Source of the DNA: Gottfriedia solisilvae | Lineage (GTDB): Bacteria; Bacillota; Bacilli; Bacillales; Bacillaceae_G | Direction of reading: 5' to 3' | DNA length: 64,000 nucleotides | Assembly: GCF_002128405.1 (NCBI RefSeq) | Contig: NZ_NETJ01000002.1 | Span: 806,001 to 870,000 of the forward strand | Part shown: in pieces, positions 1 through 7,319 of the stretch | How positions within the stretch are numbered: the first letter of the stretch is position 1 | Layout of the letters: each line of letters starts with the position of its first letter | Program-made: the position numbers and the translations under genes | Notes under the pieces: generated by a model | The model's database searches: none | Seen by the model: the letters and a program-made list of their open reading frames with translations, nothing else | What the model was told of the DNA's origin: nothing

Positions 1-45
1 TTGTTTTCCTACTCTTCCAGTTGCACCTAATAATAAAATTCTCAT
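1..45 (-). CDS. NAD(P)-binding (NmrA/SDR-like) protein, N-terminal fragment
   Basis: Only the first 15 codons lie in the window; the gene runs off the left edge. The peptide MRILLLGATGRVGKQ is a classic Rossmann beta-strand followed by GATGRVG, the dinucleotide-binding glycine motif of NmrA-like and atypical short-chain dehydrogenases. The ATG is preceded on the minus strand by AGGTGAGGTG, a good ribosome binding site. It is divergent from the M32 peptidase gene. Substrate cannot be predicted from this fragment. Confidence 0.7.
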   Translation of the reverse strand, partial: MRILLLGATGRVGKQ

Positions 46-178
46 ACGAACACCTCACCTAAAACACATTGTACTATAAATGTTTTACAAATGTCCTAGA
101 TAAAAATTGGAAGAATTTAGTCATAAATATGATAGAATGATAGTGAAAATATCAAGTTCATTGAAAAGAGGGAGAAAA

Positions 179-1693
179 ATGGAATTACATTTAGTACAAG
201 AAGAGTTTACTGATTATTTAAAGAAAATTGAAAATTATAATGAAGCCATTAATGTAATGTATTGGGATTTACGTACAGGCGCACCAAAAAATGGGGCAGA
301 GCAGCGCTCAAATGTAATTAGTCAACTTTCTTCAGAAGTATTTGAGATGACGACTTCAGAAAAAATGGAACAATATTTGACACGTCTTGAAAGTGAAATT
401 GGTACAGGACAGTTAAGTGAAATTGTAGAGAAATCAGTTAAAGAATGTAGAAAAGAATATGATTTAAACTGTAAAATTCCAAAAAATGAATATGCAGAAT
501 ATGTTAAATTATGTGCTTTAAGTGAATCAGCATGGGAAGAAGCGAAGGATTCGGGAGATTTCTTAACATTTCAGCCATATTTAGAGAAAATAGTTGAAAT
601 GAAGAAGAAATTTATAGAGTACTGGGGTTATACAGACAAAAAGTATGATACATTACTTAACTTCTATGAGCCTGGAATGACGACGAAAAAGCTTGATGAA
701 GTGTTTAGTAAAGTACGAGAAAGTCTAGTGCCACTAGTTTCAAAAATTTCTAATTCTGGTGTTTCACTTCAAAGAGATGAATTATTTCAACCAATTTCTA
801 AAGATATTCAAAAAGAAGTTAGTGAAAACGTATTACGTAAATTAGGATATAATTTTCAATCAGGACGACTGGACGAAACAGTGCACCCGTTTCAAATTAC
901 ATTAAACCCAGGTGATGTACGAGTTACAACAAAATACATTGAAGATAATTTTATGAGTGCTTTATTTGGTACGATTCATGAATGTGGCCACGCACTTTAT
1001 GAACAAAATCTATCAGCTAATTTAATTGGAACACCATTATGTTCTGGGGCATCAATGGGAATCCATGAATCACAATCACTATTTTTTGAAAATATGATTG
1101 GAAGAAGTTTAGAATTTTGGGAAACGCAATATGAAGAATTAAAAGCGCAAACAGGTGAGTTCTTTAAAGATTTGACTGTTGAAGAGTTCTATCAAGCAAT
1201 CAATCATAGTGAACCTTCTTATATTAGAATTGAAGCAGATGAATGTACATACCCACTTCATATAATGGTTCGATACGAAATTGAAAAAGAACTTTTTGAT
1301 GGTGATTTACAAGTTAAAGATTTACCAAAGGTTTGGAATGAAAAAATGGAGAAATACTTAGGGATCGTTCCTTCTAATAATCGTGAAGGAGTACTTCAAG
1401 ATGTGCATTGGTCTGGTGGAGACTTCGGGTATTTCCCATCATATGCGCTAGGAGCAATGTATGCAGCCCAATTTAAACATAAAATGAAACAAGACTTACC
1501 AAATTATGAACAACTTCTAAAAAGTGGTGAACTGCACCAAATCGTAAATTGGCTTACTTTACATATTCATCAATATGGAAAATTAAAAAAACCATCAGAA
1601 TTACTAATCGATATTACAGGTGAAGATTTAAACGTAAAATACTTTATTGATTACCTGGAAGAGAAATATTCTAAGCTTTATAAATTAGTATAA
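179..1693 (+). CDS. ypwA: M32 family metallocarboxypeptidase (Taq/YpwA type), copy 1
   Basis: A zinc carboxypeptidase of family M32, cytoplasmic, which trims C-terminal residues from peptides. The protein is 504 aa, close to the ~500 aa usual for the family. The HEXXH zinc motif reads HECGH at residues 267-271, followed about 30 residues on by the HESQS motif that carries the third ligand. The family signatures YWDLRTGAPK near residue 22 and the C-terminal GYFPSYALGAMYAAQ are present. I chose the ATG at 179 because GAAAAGAGGGAG lies just upstream; an in-frame TTG at 107 has no ribosome site. A strong terminator follows. A second, clearly paralogous copy lies at 7320-8864; B. subtilis has one (ypwA). 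Confidence 0.93.
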   Translation: MELHLVQEEFTDYLKKIENYNEAINVMYWDLRTGAPKNGAEQRSNVISQLSSEVFEMTTSEKMEQYLTRLESEIGTGQLSEIVEKSVKECRKEYDLNCKIPKNEYAEYVKLCALSESAWEEAKDSGDFLTFQPYLEKIVEMKKKFIEYWGYTDKKYDTLLNFYEPGMTTKKLDEVFSKVRESLVPLVSKISNSGVSLQRDELFQPISKDIQKEVSENVLRKLGYNFQSGRLDETVHPFQITLNPGDVRVTTKYIEDNFMSALFGTIHECGHALYEQNLSANLIGTPLCSGASMGIHESQSLFFENMIGRSLEFWETQYEELKAQTGEFFKDLTVEEFYQAINHSEPSYIRIEADECTYPLHIMVRYEIEKELFDGDLQVKDLPKVWNEKMEKYLGIVPSNNREGVLQDVHWSGGDFGYFPSYALGAMYAAQFKHKMKQDLPNYEQLLKSGELHQIVNWLTLHIHQYGKLKKPSELLIDITGEDLNVKYFIDYLEEKYSKLYKLV

Positions 1694-1716
1694 TCGTAAT
1701 TAGATTTTGAATGAAA

Positions 1717-1746
1717 AAGAGTCGATCCTAGATCGGCTCTTTTTTA
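1717..1746 (+). terminator. Rho-independent terminator of M32 peptidase copy 1
   Basis: An 11-bp stem (AAGAGTCGATC against GATCGGCTCTT, one G-U pair) with a 3-nt loop is followed by six T, starting 24 bp after the stop codon. Confidence 0.9.
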
Positions 1747-1863
1747 CGAAGACAATAATAACGTATTATTAGTAGATTACTTAACCAAAAAGGGAATAAT
1801 TTTGGATTGAAATCCATTATATGTAGTAATTAAGTAATTCAATTTTTGGAGGATGAATCTATT

Positions 1864-2415
1864 ATGGCTGAATTAATTTACCATGTTGCTGTATCAATAG
1901 ATAATTTTATATCAGACAAAGGTATGCTTGAAGGAGATATACAAAATTCTCTCTTTTTATTTGAAGGAGAACATGTTCCTGATTTTTTAGCAGATATTCA
2001 ACAATATGATGCTGTGTTGATGGGGACAAAAACATATGAGTTTGGATTTCAATTTGGAGCGAAACCAGGAGAACCTGGCTATAAAGGATTAAAGCATTAT
2101 ATATTCTCAAATTCATTACAGTTTGAATCGAATGAAGAGGTAGAATTAGTAAAAGGAAACGCGATTTCTTTTATTGAAAATCTAAAACAGCAAAAAAGTG
2201 GTAAATTGTGGCTATGTGGTGGAGGAGAATTGGCAGGTTCGTTGCTGAAACATAAACTGATTGATCAGTTGGTACTGAAAATTAATCCAATAATCGTCGG
2301 AGAGGGTACTTCATTATTTGGTAATGAAAAGTCCTCTCTTACATTAGATTTAAAAGAAATGAAACTTTATCCAAACGGAGTGATGAAGTGTACTTACAAT
2401 ATGCATTATGTTTAG
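1864..2415 (+). CDS. Dihydrofolate reductase family protein (RibD C-terminal/YyaP-like)
   Basis: A 183-aa protein of the RibD_C/DHFR-like fold, of the short stand-alone type seen in YyaP and YwjB. Visible family signatures are an N-terminal beta-strand with VSIDNFISDKG, the central DAVLMGTKTYEFG and the C-terminal LWLCGGGELAGSLL nucleotide-binding loop, then the IVGEGTSLF motif. These proteins probably reduce a small molecule with NADPH, but the substrate is unknown for most. The ATG at 1864 is used because GGAGG lies 11 bp upstream; the in-frame TTG at 1846 overlaps that ribosome site. It is a single-gene unit with its own terminator. Confidence 0.85.
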   Translation: MAELIYHVAVSIDNFISDKGMLEGDIQNSLFLFEGEHVPDFLADIQQYDAVLMGTKTYEFGFQFGAKPGEPGYKGLKHYIFSNSLQFESNEEVELVKGNAISFIENLKQQKSGKLWLCGGGELAGSLLKHKLIDQLVLKINPIIVGEGTSLFGNEKSSLTLDLKEMKLYPNGVMKCTYNMHYV

Positions 2416-2473
2416 GGAAATCTATTATTTTGTTTGAACTCAAATCTACTAATGGTCGTTTCGAATAAGTTAC

Positions 2474-2500
2474 AAGGGGCTGTGAGTCAGTCCCTTTTTT
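2474..2500 (+). terminator. Terminator after DHFR-like gene
   Basis: The imperfect stem AGGGGCTG/CAGTCCCTT encloses a short loop and is followed by a T run. Confidence 0.75.
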
Positions 2501-2743
2501 ATATTATTTTTCATTTAGTTATAAATGGTAATCATACTGATACAAAAGTGATAAATGGGTTTTACAAATGATAGGACAATATTCATTAACACTAAAAAGC
2601 CTCTATGATAAAAGAGTCATTTGTTATGAAAAGGCTAATAAGTTCGCGAATTTAAAAGGTAAAAAATGGATGAGAATAGAATATAAAAATAAACCTCAAA
2701 GAATATGATCCTTATGTAAAAACCCAAAAAGGAGTGGATAAGC
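2501..2743. other. Intergenic stretch, no convincing gene
   Basis: Between the terminator and the protease ribosome site there is only a 46-codon open frame (2568-2708, + strand, lysine-rich) with no Shine-Dalgarno sequence and no family I recognise. I do not call it a gene. The protease has a good ribosome site (AAAAAGGAGTGG) at the right end. Confidence 0.4.
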
Positions 2744-3685
2744 ATGTCCAAGTTTAGGTTAATTCCTTACAAATTGGAAGAAGTTAAAGGGCGTACTAAA
2801 GAAATACCTGTTGGTGTCCGTTTAATCGAAGCTGAGTCTATCTGGGAAAAAGGGTTTCAAGGAGAAGATGTGGTTGTTGCAGTGATTGATACTGGCTGTC
2901 AAACAGACCACTCAGATTTACAGGACCGTATTATTGGTGGATATAACTTTACAGAAGACTATGGCGGAGATCCGAACGTGTTTTTAGACAATAATGGTCA
3001 TGGGACACATGTATGCGGTACAATTGGTGCCACTCAAAATGGACAAGGTGTAGTTGGCGTTGCACCAAAAGTAAAGCTACTCGTTTTGAAAGTACTAAAT
3101 GGTCGAGGGGAAGGTAGCGTAGAAGCTGTAACCCAGGCGATTGAATATGCAACATCTTGGAAAGGCTGTAACGGAGAATCTGTTCGAGTAATTTCAATGT
3201 CATTGGGCAGTCCGGAAGATGACCTTGGTTTACATGAAGCAATTCAAAAAGCGGTAGAGCAAAATATTGTGGTCGTATGCGCAGCCGGTAATGAAGGTGA
3301 TGGCAGCGGAGAAACTAGTGAATATAGCTATCCGGGTGCATACCAAGAAGTGGTAGAAGTAGGATCTGTCAATCTTCAAAAGCGTTTATCCTATTTTAGT
3401 AATACAAATGACGAGGTCGATTTAGTAGCACCAGGGGAAAAAATTCTTTCCACGTATCCAAGAAATCAATATGCTTCTCTCTCCGGGACATCTATGGCAA
3501 CACCGCATGTATCTGGAGCAATTGCTTTATTGATTCATCAATATGAAGCTGAAAATAATGAGCGAATTACTGAATCAGAAATTTATGATTTATTAATTTC
3601 TCATACAATTTCCCTAGGATACTCTAAATTAGAAGAAGGAAATGGATTATTACAGCTAGGTATTAATGTTCCTGCTAAAAATTAA
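2744..3685 (+). CDS. ispA: Intracellular subtilisin-like serine protease (S8)
   Basis: A 313-aa S8 peptidase with no signal peptide, so it acts in the cytoplasm like IspA of B. subtilis. The catalytic triad is visible: Asp49 in VIDTGC, His86 in NGHGTHV and Ser250 in GTSMATPH, with the oxyanion Asn183 in AAGNEG. The N-terminus FRLIPYK followed by a short extension ending near residue 25 matches the short inhibitory propeptide typical of intracellular subtilisins (LIPY motif). The length is right for the family. Known members degrade bulk protein in stationary phase and early sporulation. The ATG has AAAAGGAGTGG upstream. It is followed by a terminator and is a single-gene unit. Confidence 0.92.
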   Translation: MSKFRLIPYKLEEVKGRTKEIPVGVRLIEAESIWEKGFQGEDVVVAVIDTGCQTDHSDLQDRIIGGYNFTEDYGGDPNVFLDNNGHGTHVCGTIGATQNGQGVVGVAPKVKLLVLKVLNGRGEGSVEAVTQAIEYATSWKGCNGESVRVISMSLGSPEDDLGLHEAIQKAVEQNIVVVCAAGNEGDGSGETSEYSYPGAYQEVVEVGSVNLQKRLSYFSNTNDEVDLVAPGEKILSTYPRNQYASLSGTSMATPHVSGAIALLIHQYEAENNERITESEIYDLLISHTISLGYSKLEEGNGLLQLGINVPAKN

Positions 3686-3708
3686 ATGAAAATTTAATAG
3701 ATAAATAT

Positions 3709-3742
3709 AAGTCCCGATAGCTATTGCGATTGGGGCTTTTTT
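3709..3742 (+). terminator. Terminator of intracellular protease gene
   Basis: AAGTCCCgATAGC pairs with GCgATtGGGGCTT around a 4-nt loop and is followed by T6. Confidence 0.85.
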
Positions 3743-3878
3743 AAGTTTCTATTAGAATTGTTCTATATAATATGTCAATTTAATTTAGAAAAAATTAAAG
3801 GTTTTCTTTTAATAATATGGAATATATTTCCTAAAGAGGGTTTTTAAGCTCAATCTAAGATTTAATAGGGGGAAAACA

Positions 3879-4364
3879 ATGAAAATAGGCTTTTTAATTA
3901 TAGACATGCAAAAAAATTTACTAAATGATCAAAAAGAAGTGATGAATGTTGATGGTGCTTGTGAGTATATTAATTATGTTGCAGAGAAGATTCGTGAAAA
4001 AAATAATGTAGTTATACATATTCAAGACGTTGAGGGCGCAAGTGATATTCATGATGATTCCATATCAATTATTCCAGAAATTAAAGTAGAGCAAGAAGAT
4101 ATTTTTATTCAGAAAGTACATTCTAATGCATTTTGGGAAACTGAATTGGAACAGGTGTTACGTGACCAAGGAATTAACTTAGTGATTATTGCAGGATTTG
4201 CTGCAGAACATTGTGTACTTTTCACTTATAATGGAGCAATGGAAAGAGGTTTTAAACCAGTCATTTTACAAAATGGTATTTTAAGTACAAAAAGTGATGT
4301 GATTACACAAACATATCGTGATCGTAATATTATTTCATATTCAGCGATTCCGTTTATTGGCTAA
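3879..4364 (+). CDS. Isochorismatase-family cysteine hydrolase
   Basis: A 161-aa isochorismatase-like hydrolase. The usual catalytic triad can be placed as Asp9 (LIIDMQ), Lys79 (IQKVHSNAF) and Cys112 (GFAAEHCV), with the conserved AGFAxEHC loop intact. Family members hydrolyse isochorismate, nicotinamide or N-carbamoyl compounds. The residues seen do not settle the substrate, and no siderophore or NAD genes are adjacent. The start has AGGGGGAAAAC upstream. Single-gene unit with a terminator. Confidence 0.85.
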   Translation: MKIGFLIIDMQKNLLNDQKEVMNVDGACEYINYVAEKIREKNNVVIHIQDVEGASDIHDDSISIIPEIKVEQEDIFIQKVHSNAFWETELEQVLRDQGINLVIIAGFAAEHCVLFTYNGAMERGFKPVILQNGILSTKSDVITQTYRDRNIISYSAIPFIG

Positions 4365-4387
4365 TCATGAGTTGAAAAGTAACAGTA

Positions 4388-4417
4388 ATAAAAAAAGACC
4401 ATTAAGGTCTTTTTTTT
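4388..4417 (+). terminator. Terminator of isochorismatase gene
   Basis: AAAAAGACC, a 5-nt loop (attaa), then GGTCTTTTTTT. Confidence 0.85.
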
Positions 4418-4728
4418 ATTTCCGGAAAGCTGAGTGAACTCGGGAGACGTATAATGGCAAGAAGAGGCTAATCATACACCTTAGGAAATCTTACATACAG
4501 GATTTGAATGAAACAAACATCAAAAAAAGAGCCTTTTGCAAGGTGAGTTATTCAAGGTCATTGTGATAAACAATAACTGTATACTAATCACTGCATGTGT
4601 ACCTACTGCTACTCTTAGCTGTTAACGTAATGTTTCTCTTAAATCTTTGGATGCCGTTTTTCTTAAATCAGTGGCTATAACTTAATCTGTCAATCCGCCC
4701 ATGCTAGCTATAGTTTGTAAGATATTAG
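4418..4728. other. Intergenic stretch without recognisable gene
   Basis: I find no open frame with a ribosome site on either strand. It lies beside the decayed coat/dehydrogenase cluster and may be part of the same deleted region. Confidence 0.4.
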
Positions 4729-4926
4729 TCATGATTGTTCACCAGTATACGTTAGGAATTCTTTTAAACGCTGTATATGCTCATGACCATTTTTCGTATC
4801 ATCTAATAGAATTGTTTGTAAATCCAAATCTTGAGCAAGTCCACTCATTGTTGCTGATTTAGTAAGGCATAGACTTTTGAAAGTAATTAATTCATGTAAT
4901 TCATAAAGCCCTAAAGTTCTTTTCAT
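4729..4926 (-). CDS. Small CotF-like spore coat protein (YraD/YraG type)
   Basis: A 65-aa helical protein. The segment LYELHELITFKSLCLTKS followed by about 35 helical residues matches the half-domain of CotF-related coat proteins (YraD, YraF, YraG, YhcQ), which contain the pattern E(I/L)xxFKxxCLxKS. Those proteins are parts of the spore coat. The start at 4926 is set by AGGAGG seven bases upstream; an in-frame ATG 27 bp further upstream lacks a ribosome site. The frame is intact. On the opposite strand directly beside it lie a CotF-like fragment fused to an alcohol dehydrogenase fragment, recalling the B. subtilis yraG-yraF-adhB-yraE-yraD cluster. Confidence 0.6.
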   Translation of the reverse strand: MKRTLGLYELHELITFKSLCLTKSATMSGLAQDLDLQTILLDDTKNGHEHIQRLKEFLTYTGEQS

Positions 4927-5092
4927 TTTTGTCCTCCTAATATAAACATCCACACTATCTTCTGTTTTTACGATTCTTCTTATTCATCCATTCCCTAATT
5001 GCTCTTCAATATTTTTGAATCCAAAATAGAAGGATAACAAACCACACGAATGGTGACATTACATATAATGGAGTTTTGATGAAGGTGACGTA

Positions 5093-5245
5093 ATGGAACA
5101 GGAAGGTTTGCCATTCTACGAGACAATGGAAGCTCATGAAATCATTAATTTAAAAACTATTGGTTTACTAAAATCTAAATTAATGATGGAGTTTTTTTCG
5201 GTTATTCAGAAACAACTGGTTATGCAGGCAGTCAGGCTGAATATA
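5093..5245 (+). pseudogene. Truncated CotF-like coat gene (YraF-like) fused out of frame to adhB remnant
   Basis: A good ribosome site (GAAGGTGACGTA) and ATG start a CotF-like N-terminus (GLPFYETMEAHEIINLKTIG, then KSKLM). After about residue 35 the similarity stops at about 5197. The frame then runs through dehydrogenase sequence in the wrong register and stops at 5245. I read this as the start of a YraF-like coat gene joined by a deletion to the middle of the neighbouring dehydrogenase gene. Confidence 0.65.
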
Positions 5246-5487
5246 TGAGAGTACCTTATGGAAACTTTACACAGTTCAAGCTTCCGGAAAAGTGTGAAGT
5301 AGAGGATAGAAAGAAAATTGGTTTTATTTCCAGATGCTGATTAACAGCTTACTGGAGAGTTGATAACGCAGGTGTAAAACCAGTTGATAAAGTAATCGTT
5401 TTAGGGTGTGGAACTGTAGGGTTACTTACGCAAAAGTTGTATCAAAGTAATCTTAAAGCCATAGTGTACTCGCTGAATGGTTTTTGA
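5200..5487 (+). pseudogene. Remnant of zinc-dependent alcohol/formaldehyde dehydrogenase (AdhB-like)
   Basis: Translation from 5200 gives TGYAGSQAEYMRVPYGNF, then an in-frame stop, then WRVDNAGVKP and VIVLGCGTVGLLTQK. These are the middle of a zinc-dependent dehydrogenase: the GGxxGGQAEYVRVPYAN segment, the DNAGVKPGD stretch and the GxGxVG NAD-binding loop. The N-terminal zinc-binding third and the C-terminal half are missing, and an in-frame TGA breaks the fragment. In B. subtilis adhB lies between coat genes yraF and yraE, the same gene partners seen here, so this looks like a collapsed adhB locus. Confidence 0.8.
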
Positions 5488-5524
5488 AGCAATAAAAAAT
5501 CTTCAGTATAAACACAAAAATTAC

Positions 5525-5559
5525 ATAAAAAAGAACCATTTCCAAAAGGAAGTGGTTCT
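5525..5559 (-). terminator. Terminator of the ArsR-AHSA1 operon
   Basis: A 12-bp stem (AGAACCATTTCC against GGAAGTGGTTCT, one G-U pair) with an AAAA loop, followed on the minus strand by T6. Confidence 0.85.
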
Positions 5560-5582
5560 AGTTTGAAGACATTCTTTTGATT

Positions 5583-6107
5583 TTATAATGAAACTTTTGC
5601 TAAATATTCTTCAAGTTGTTTGAATGTGCCACCGAAGCCTTGTTTCATTGACTCATGCCCAGCTTCGTATGATTTAATTTCTTCTTCAGTTGCATTTATT
5701 GGGTTCCCTCTTAATGTAAGAGTCGTTTTACCATCATGTTCTTCAAGCGTTAAAATATTATGAACTTCTAATGGCCATGGCCATGTTTCAGGAAAGGGTG
5801 AACTAGTGATGTTACCATCTTTATCTGAGAATGAATTTACAAATTCAATTTTTTCTGGTTCAACAATTTCACCATAAACAAAAAGTCCCCACATTTCAAA
5901 TCCTTCAGGTGAACTCATACTATAGTGGAATTTTCCGCCTGGTCTGAAATCTAATGATTCAACTTTAAGCTCTAAGCCGGTTGGACCCCACCAGTTTTTT
6001 AAATGTTCTTTTTCAGACCAAACTTTAAAAACTAATTCACGAGGAGCATCCAATACACGTGTAATCACAAGTTGACTTTTTTCTACTTTAAATTGGTTTT
6101 CATTCAT
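5583..6107 (-). CDS. SRPBCC/AHSA1-domain protein, second of pair
   Basis: A 174-aa START-like protein of the AHSA1 (activator of Hsp90 ATPase homologue) group. Motifs seen are ITRVLDAPRELVFKVWSEKEHLKNWWGP, then DFRPGGKFHY and the C-terminal GGTFKQLEEYL. The fold makes a hydrophobic cavity for small ligands; the ligand is unknown. The ATG at 6107 has GGAGG upstream. It lies 51 bp after a second AHSA1 gene and is in one unit with an ArsR regulator, a common Bacillaceae arrangement. It is the last gene before the terminator. Confidence 0.88.
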   Translation of the reverse strand: MNENQFKVEKSQLVITRVLDAPRELVFKVWSEKEHLKNWWGPTGLELKVESLDFRPGGKFHYSMSSPEGFEMWGLFVYGEIVEPEKIEFVNSFSDKDGNITSSPFPETWPWPLEVHNILTLEEHDGKTTLTLRGNPINATEEEIKSYEAGHESMKQGFGGTFKQLEEYLAKVSL

Positions 6108-6158
6108 TATAAATTCCTCCAAATATTTTTTTAAAATGATATAAGTAATTAATTATGT

Positions 6159-6635
6159 TTATAATTTAGAAATAAGGCTTGCAAGGCGATCTAAAGTCTG
6201 TTTGCCACCTTCAATTGCACCAAATTGAATGACATTATTGCGCTCTTTTGGTGAAGCAAATAATGAACACATAGTAAGTAAGGTTTTGCCTTCGTTTTCC
6301 ACAAATGATACTGTTACTTCAAATGACCCAGGATCATTTTCCTCGCCTGAACCGTGTTTATAAACAAGTTTTTCCGGTTTTACAACCTCTATATATTGAA
6401 TTTGATTTGGATAATCAACTCCATCAGGACCATGCATGATAAAAGTCCAAGTTCCTCCTGGTCTTACATCCATTTCATGTGTTGTGATTGTAAATCCATT
6501 AGGTCCCCACCATTTCCCAATATGATTAGGATCAGTAAAAGCGCTAAATACTAGATCTCTTGGGGCATCAAACTCGCGATTAATTGTTATTTGTCTGTCT
6601 TCTAAATTTAATTGTCCATCTGTTAAATGACTCAT
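6159..6635 (-). CDS. SRPBCC/AHSA1-domain protein, first of pair
   Basis: A 158-aa AHSA1-type START-fold protein. It begins with INREFDAPRDLVFSAFTDPNHIGKWWGPNG, followed by MDVRPGGTW, MHGPDG and the C-terminal GGKQTLDRLASL, all typical of the group. It is paralogous to the next gene in the operon (about 35-40 % identical by eye), so the pair probably arose by duplication. The ribosome site AAAGGAGGAAAA lies just before the ATG. It is expected to be controlled by the ArsR protein encoded upstream. Confidence 0.88.
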   Translation of the reverse strand: MSHLTDGQLNLEDRQITINREFDAPRDLVFSAFTDPNHIGKWWGPNGFTITTHEMDVRPGGTWTFIMHGPDGVDYPNQIQYIEVVKPEKLVYKHGSGEENDPGSFEVTVSFVENEGKTLLTMCSLFASPKERNNVIQFGAIEGGKQTLDRLASLISKL

Positions 6636-6727
6636 CTTTTTCCTCCTTTATTAGTTAAAACTAAACATCCTTTCTAATAATTTGATATTAAAAGCGCTCG
6701 TATCATAGTTGCTGCAATTAAAGTATG

Positions 6728-7039
6728 TTATTTACCTTGTAACTTTTTTAAATAATCATCCAATCGATCCAACTTTTCTTCCCAAACGTGACGAAAGGAT
6801 TCAATCCACGAATCCATCTCTTTAAGCGGTTGAGGTCTTAGTTTATAAATTCTTCGATTGGCAATTGGTTGAACTTCTACAAGACCAGCTTCACTAAGAA
6901 CGCGGAGATGTTTAGAAACTTGAGGTTGCTTAAGATCCAACTTTTCAGCTATTTCTCCAACTGAAAGCGGTCCGTCACGTAATAGTTCAACAATCTGTAA
7001 TCTGTTTGGTTCTGCAAGTGCGATCAAAGTCGAATTCAT
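6728..7039 (-). CDS. ArsR/SmtB-family winged-helix repressor
   Basis: A 103-aa ArsR-type regulator. The winged helix is clear: LAEPNRLQIVELLRDGPLSVGEIAEKL, the recognition helix QPQVSKHLRVLSEAGLVEV and the wing ANRRIYKLRP. It lacks the ELCVCDL metal site of ArsR proper, so it belongs to the non-metal group usually paired with AHSA1 genes. I start it at 7039, where TGAGGT lies ten bases upstream; the in-frame ATG at 7057 and TTG at 7075 lie on the promoter itself. It heads an operon with two AHSA1 genes and probably represses itself through the palindrome at 7061-7084. Confidence 0.88.
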   Translation of the reverse strand: MNSTLIALAEPNRLQIVELLRDGPLSVGEIAEKLDLKQPQVSKHLRVLSEAGLVEVQPIANRRIYKLRPQPLKEMDSWIESFRHVWEEKLDRLDDYLKKLQGK

Positions 7040-7045
7040 ATTTGA

Positions 7046-7084
7046 AATATACCTCATGGAGAATATTCCTGTCAAGGAATATTC
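7046..7084 (-). promoter_or_regulatory. Promoter with 9-bp palindromic operator for the ArsR-AHSA1 operon
   Basis: On the minus strand the perfect inverted repeat GAATATTCC-6 nt-GGAATATTC (7061-7084) has TTGACA as its six-base spacer, exactly the consensus -35 box. An 18-bp spacing leads to TATATT at 7051-7046. Repressor bound to the palindrome would cover the -35 element. The predicted start of transcription falls at or next to the ATG at 7039, so the message may have almost no leader. Confidence 0.7.
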
Positions 7085-7319
7085 TGAAACGTTTAGATTT
7101 GTAAAATATGTAGGTGGAATGATTCGAAGCTGCTGAAGGATTTCTTAGAAGAAAATGGATTACTAATCCTAGTATGTTCTATATATAAATTGAGTATCCA
7201 GATCACAATTTAAAGTAAACCTCATCATTTTTGTCGATATTTTTTCCAATTGAGTAATCGTTTTTTATGTTACTATTTATTTGACTGAATTATTTGAAAA
7301 TGTAAAGGTGGGTGTTTTT

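Noticed and set aside
2568-2708. 46-codon frame before the intracellular protease
   Set aside because: No ribosome site or terminator of its own; composition like non-coding DNA.
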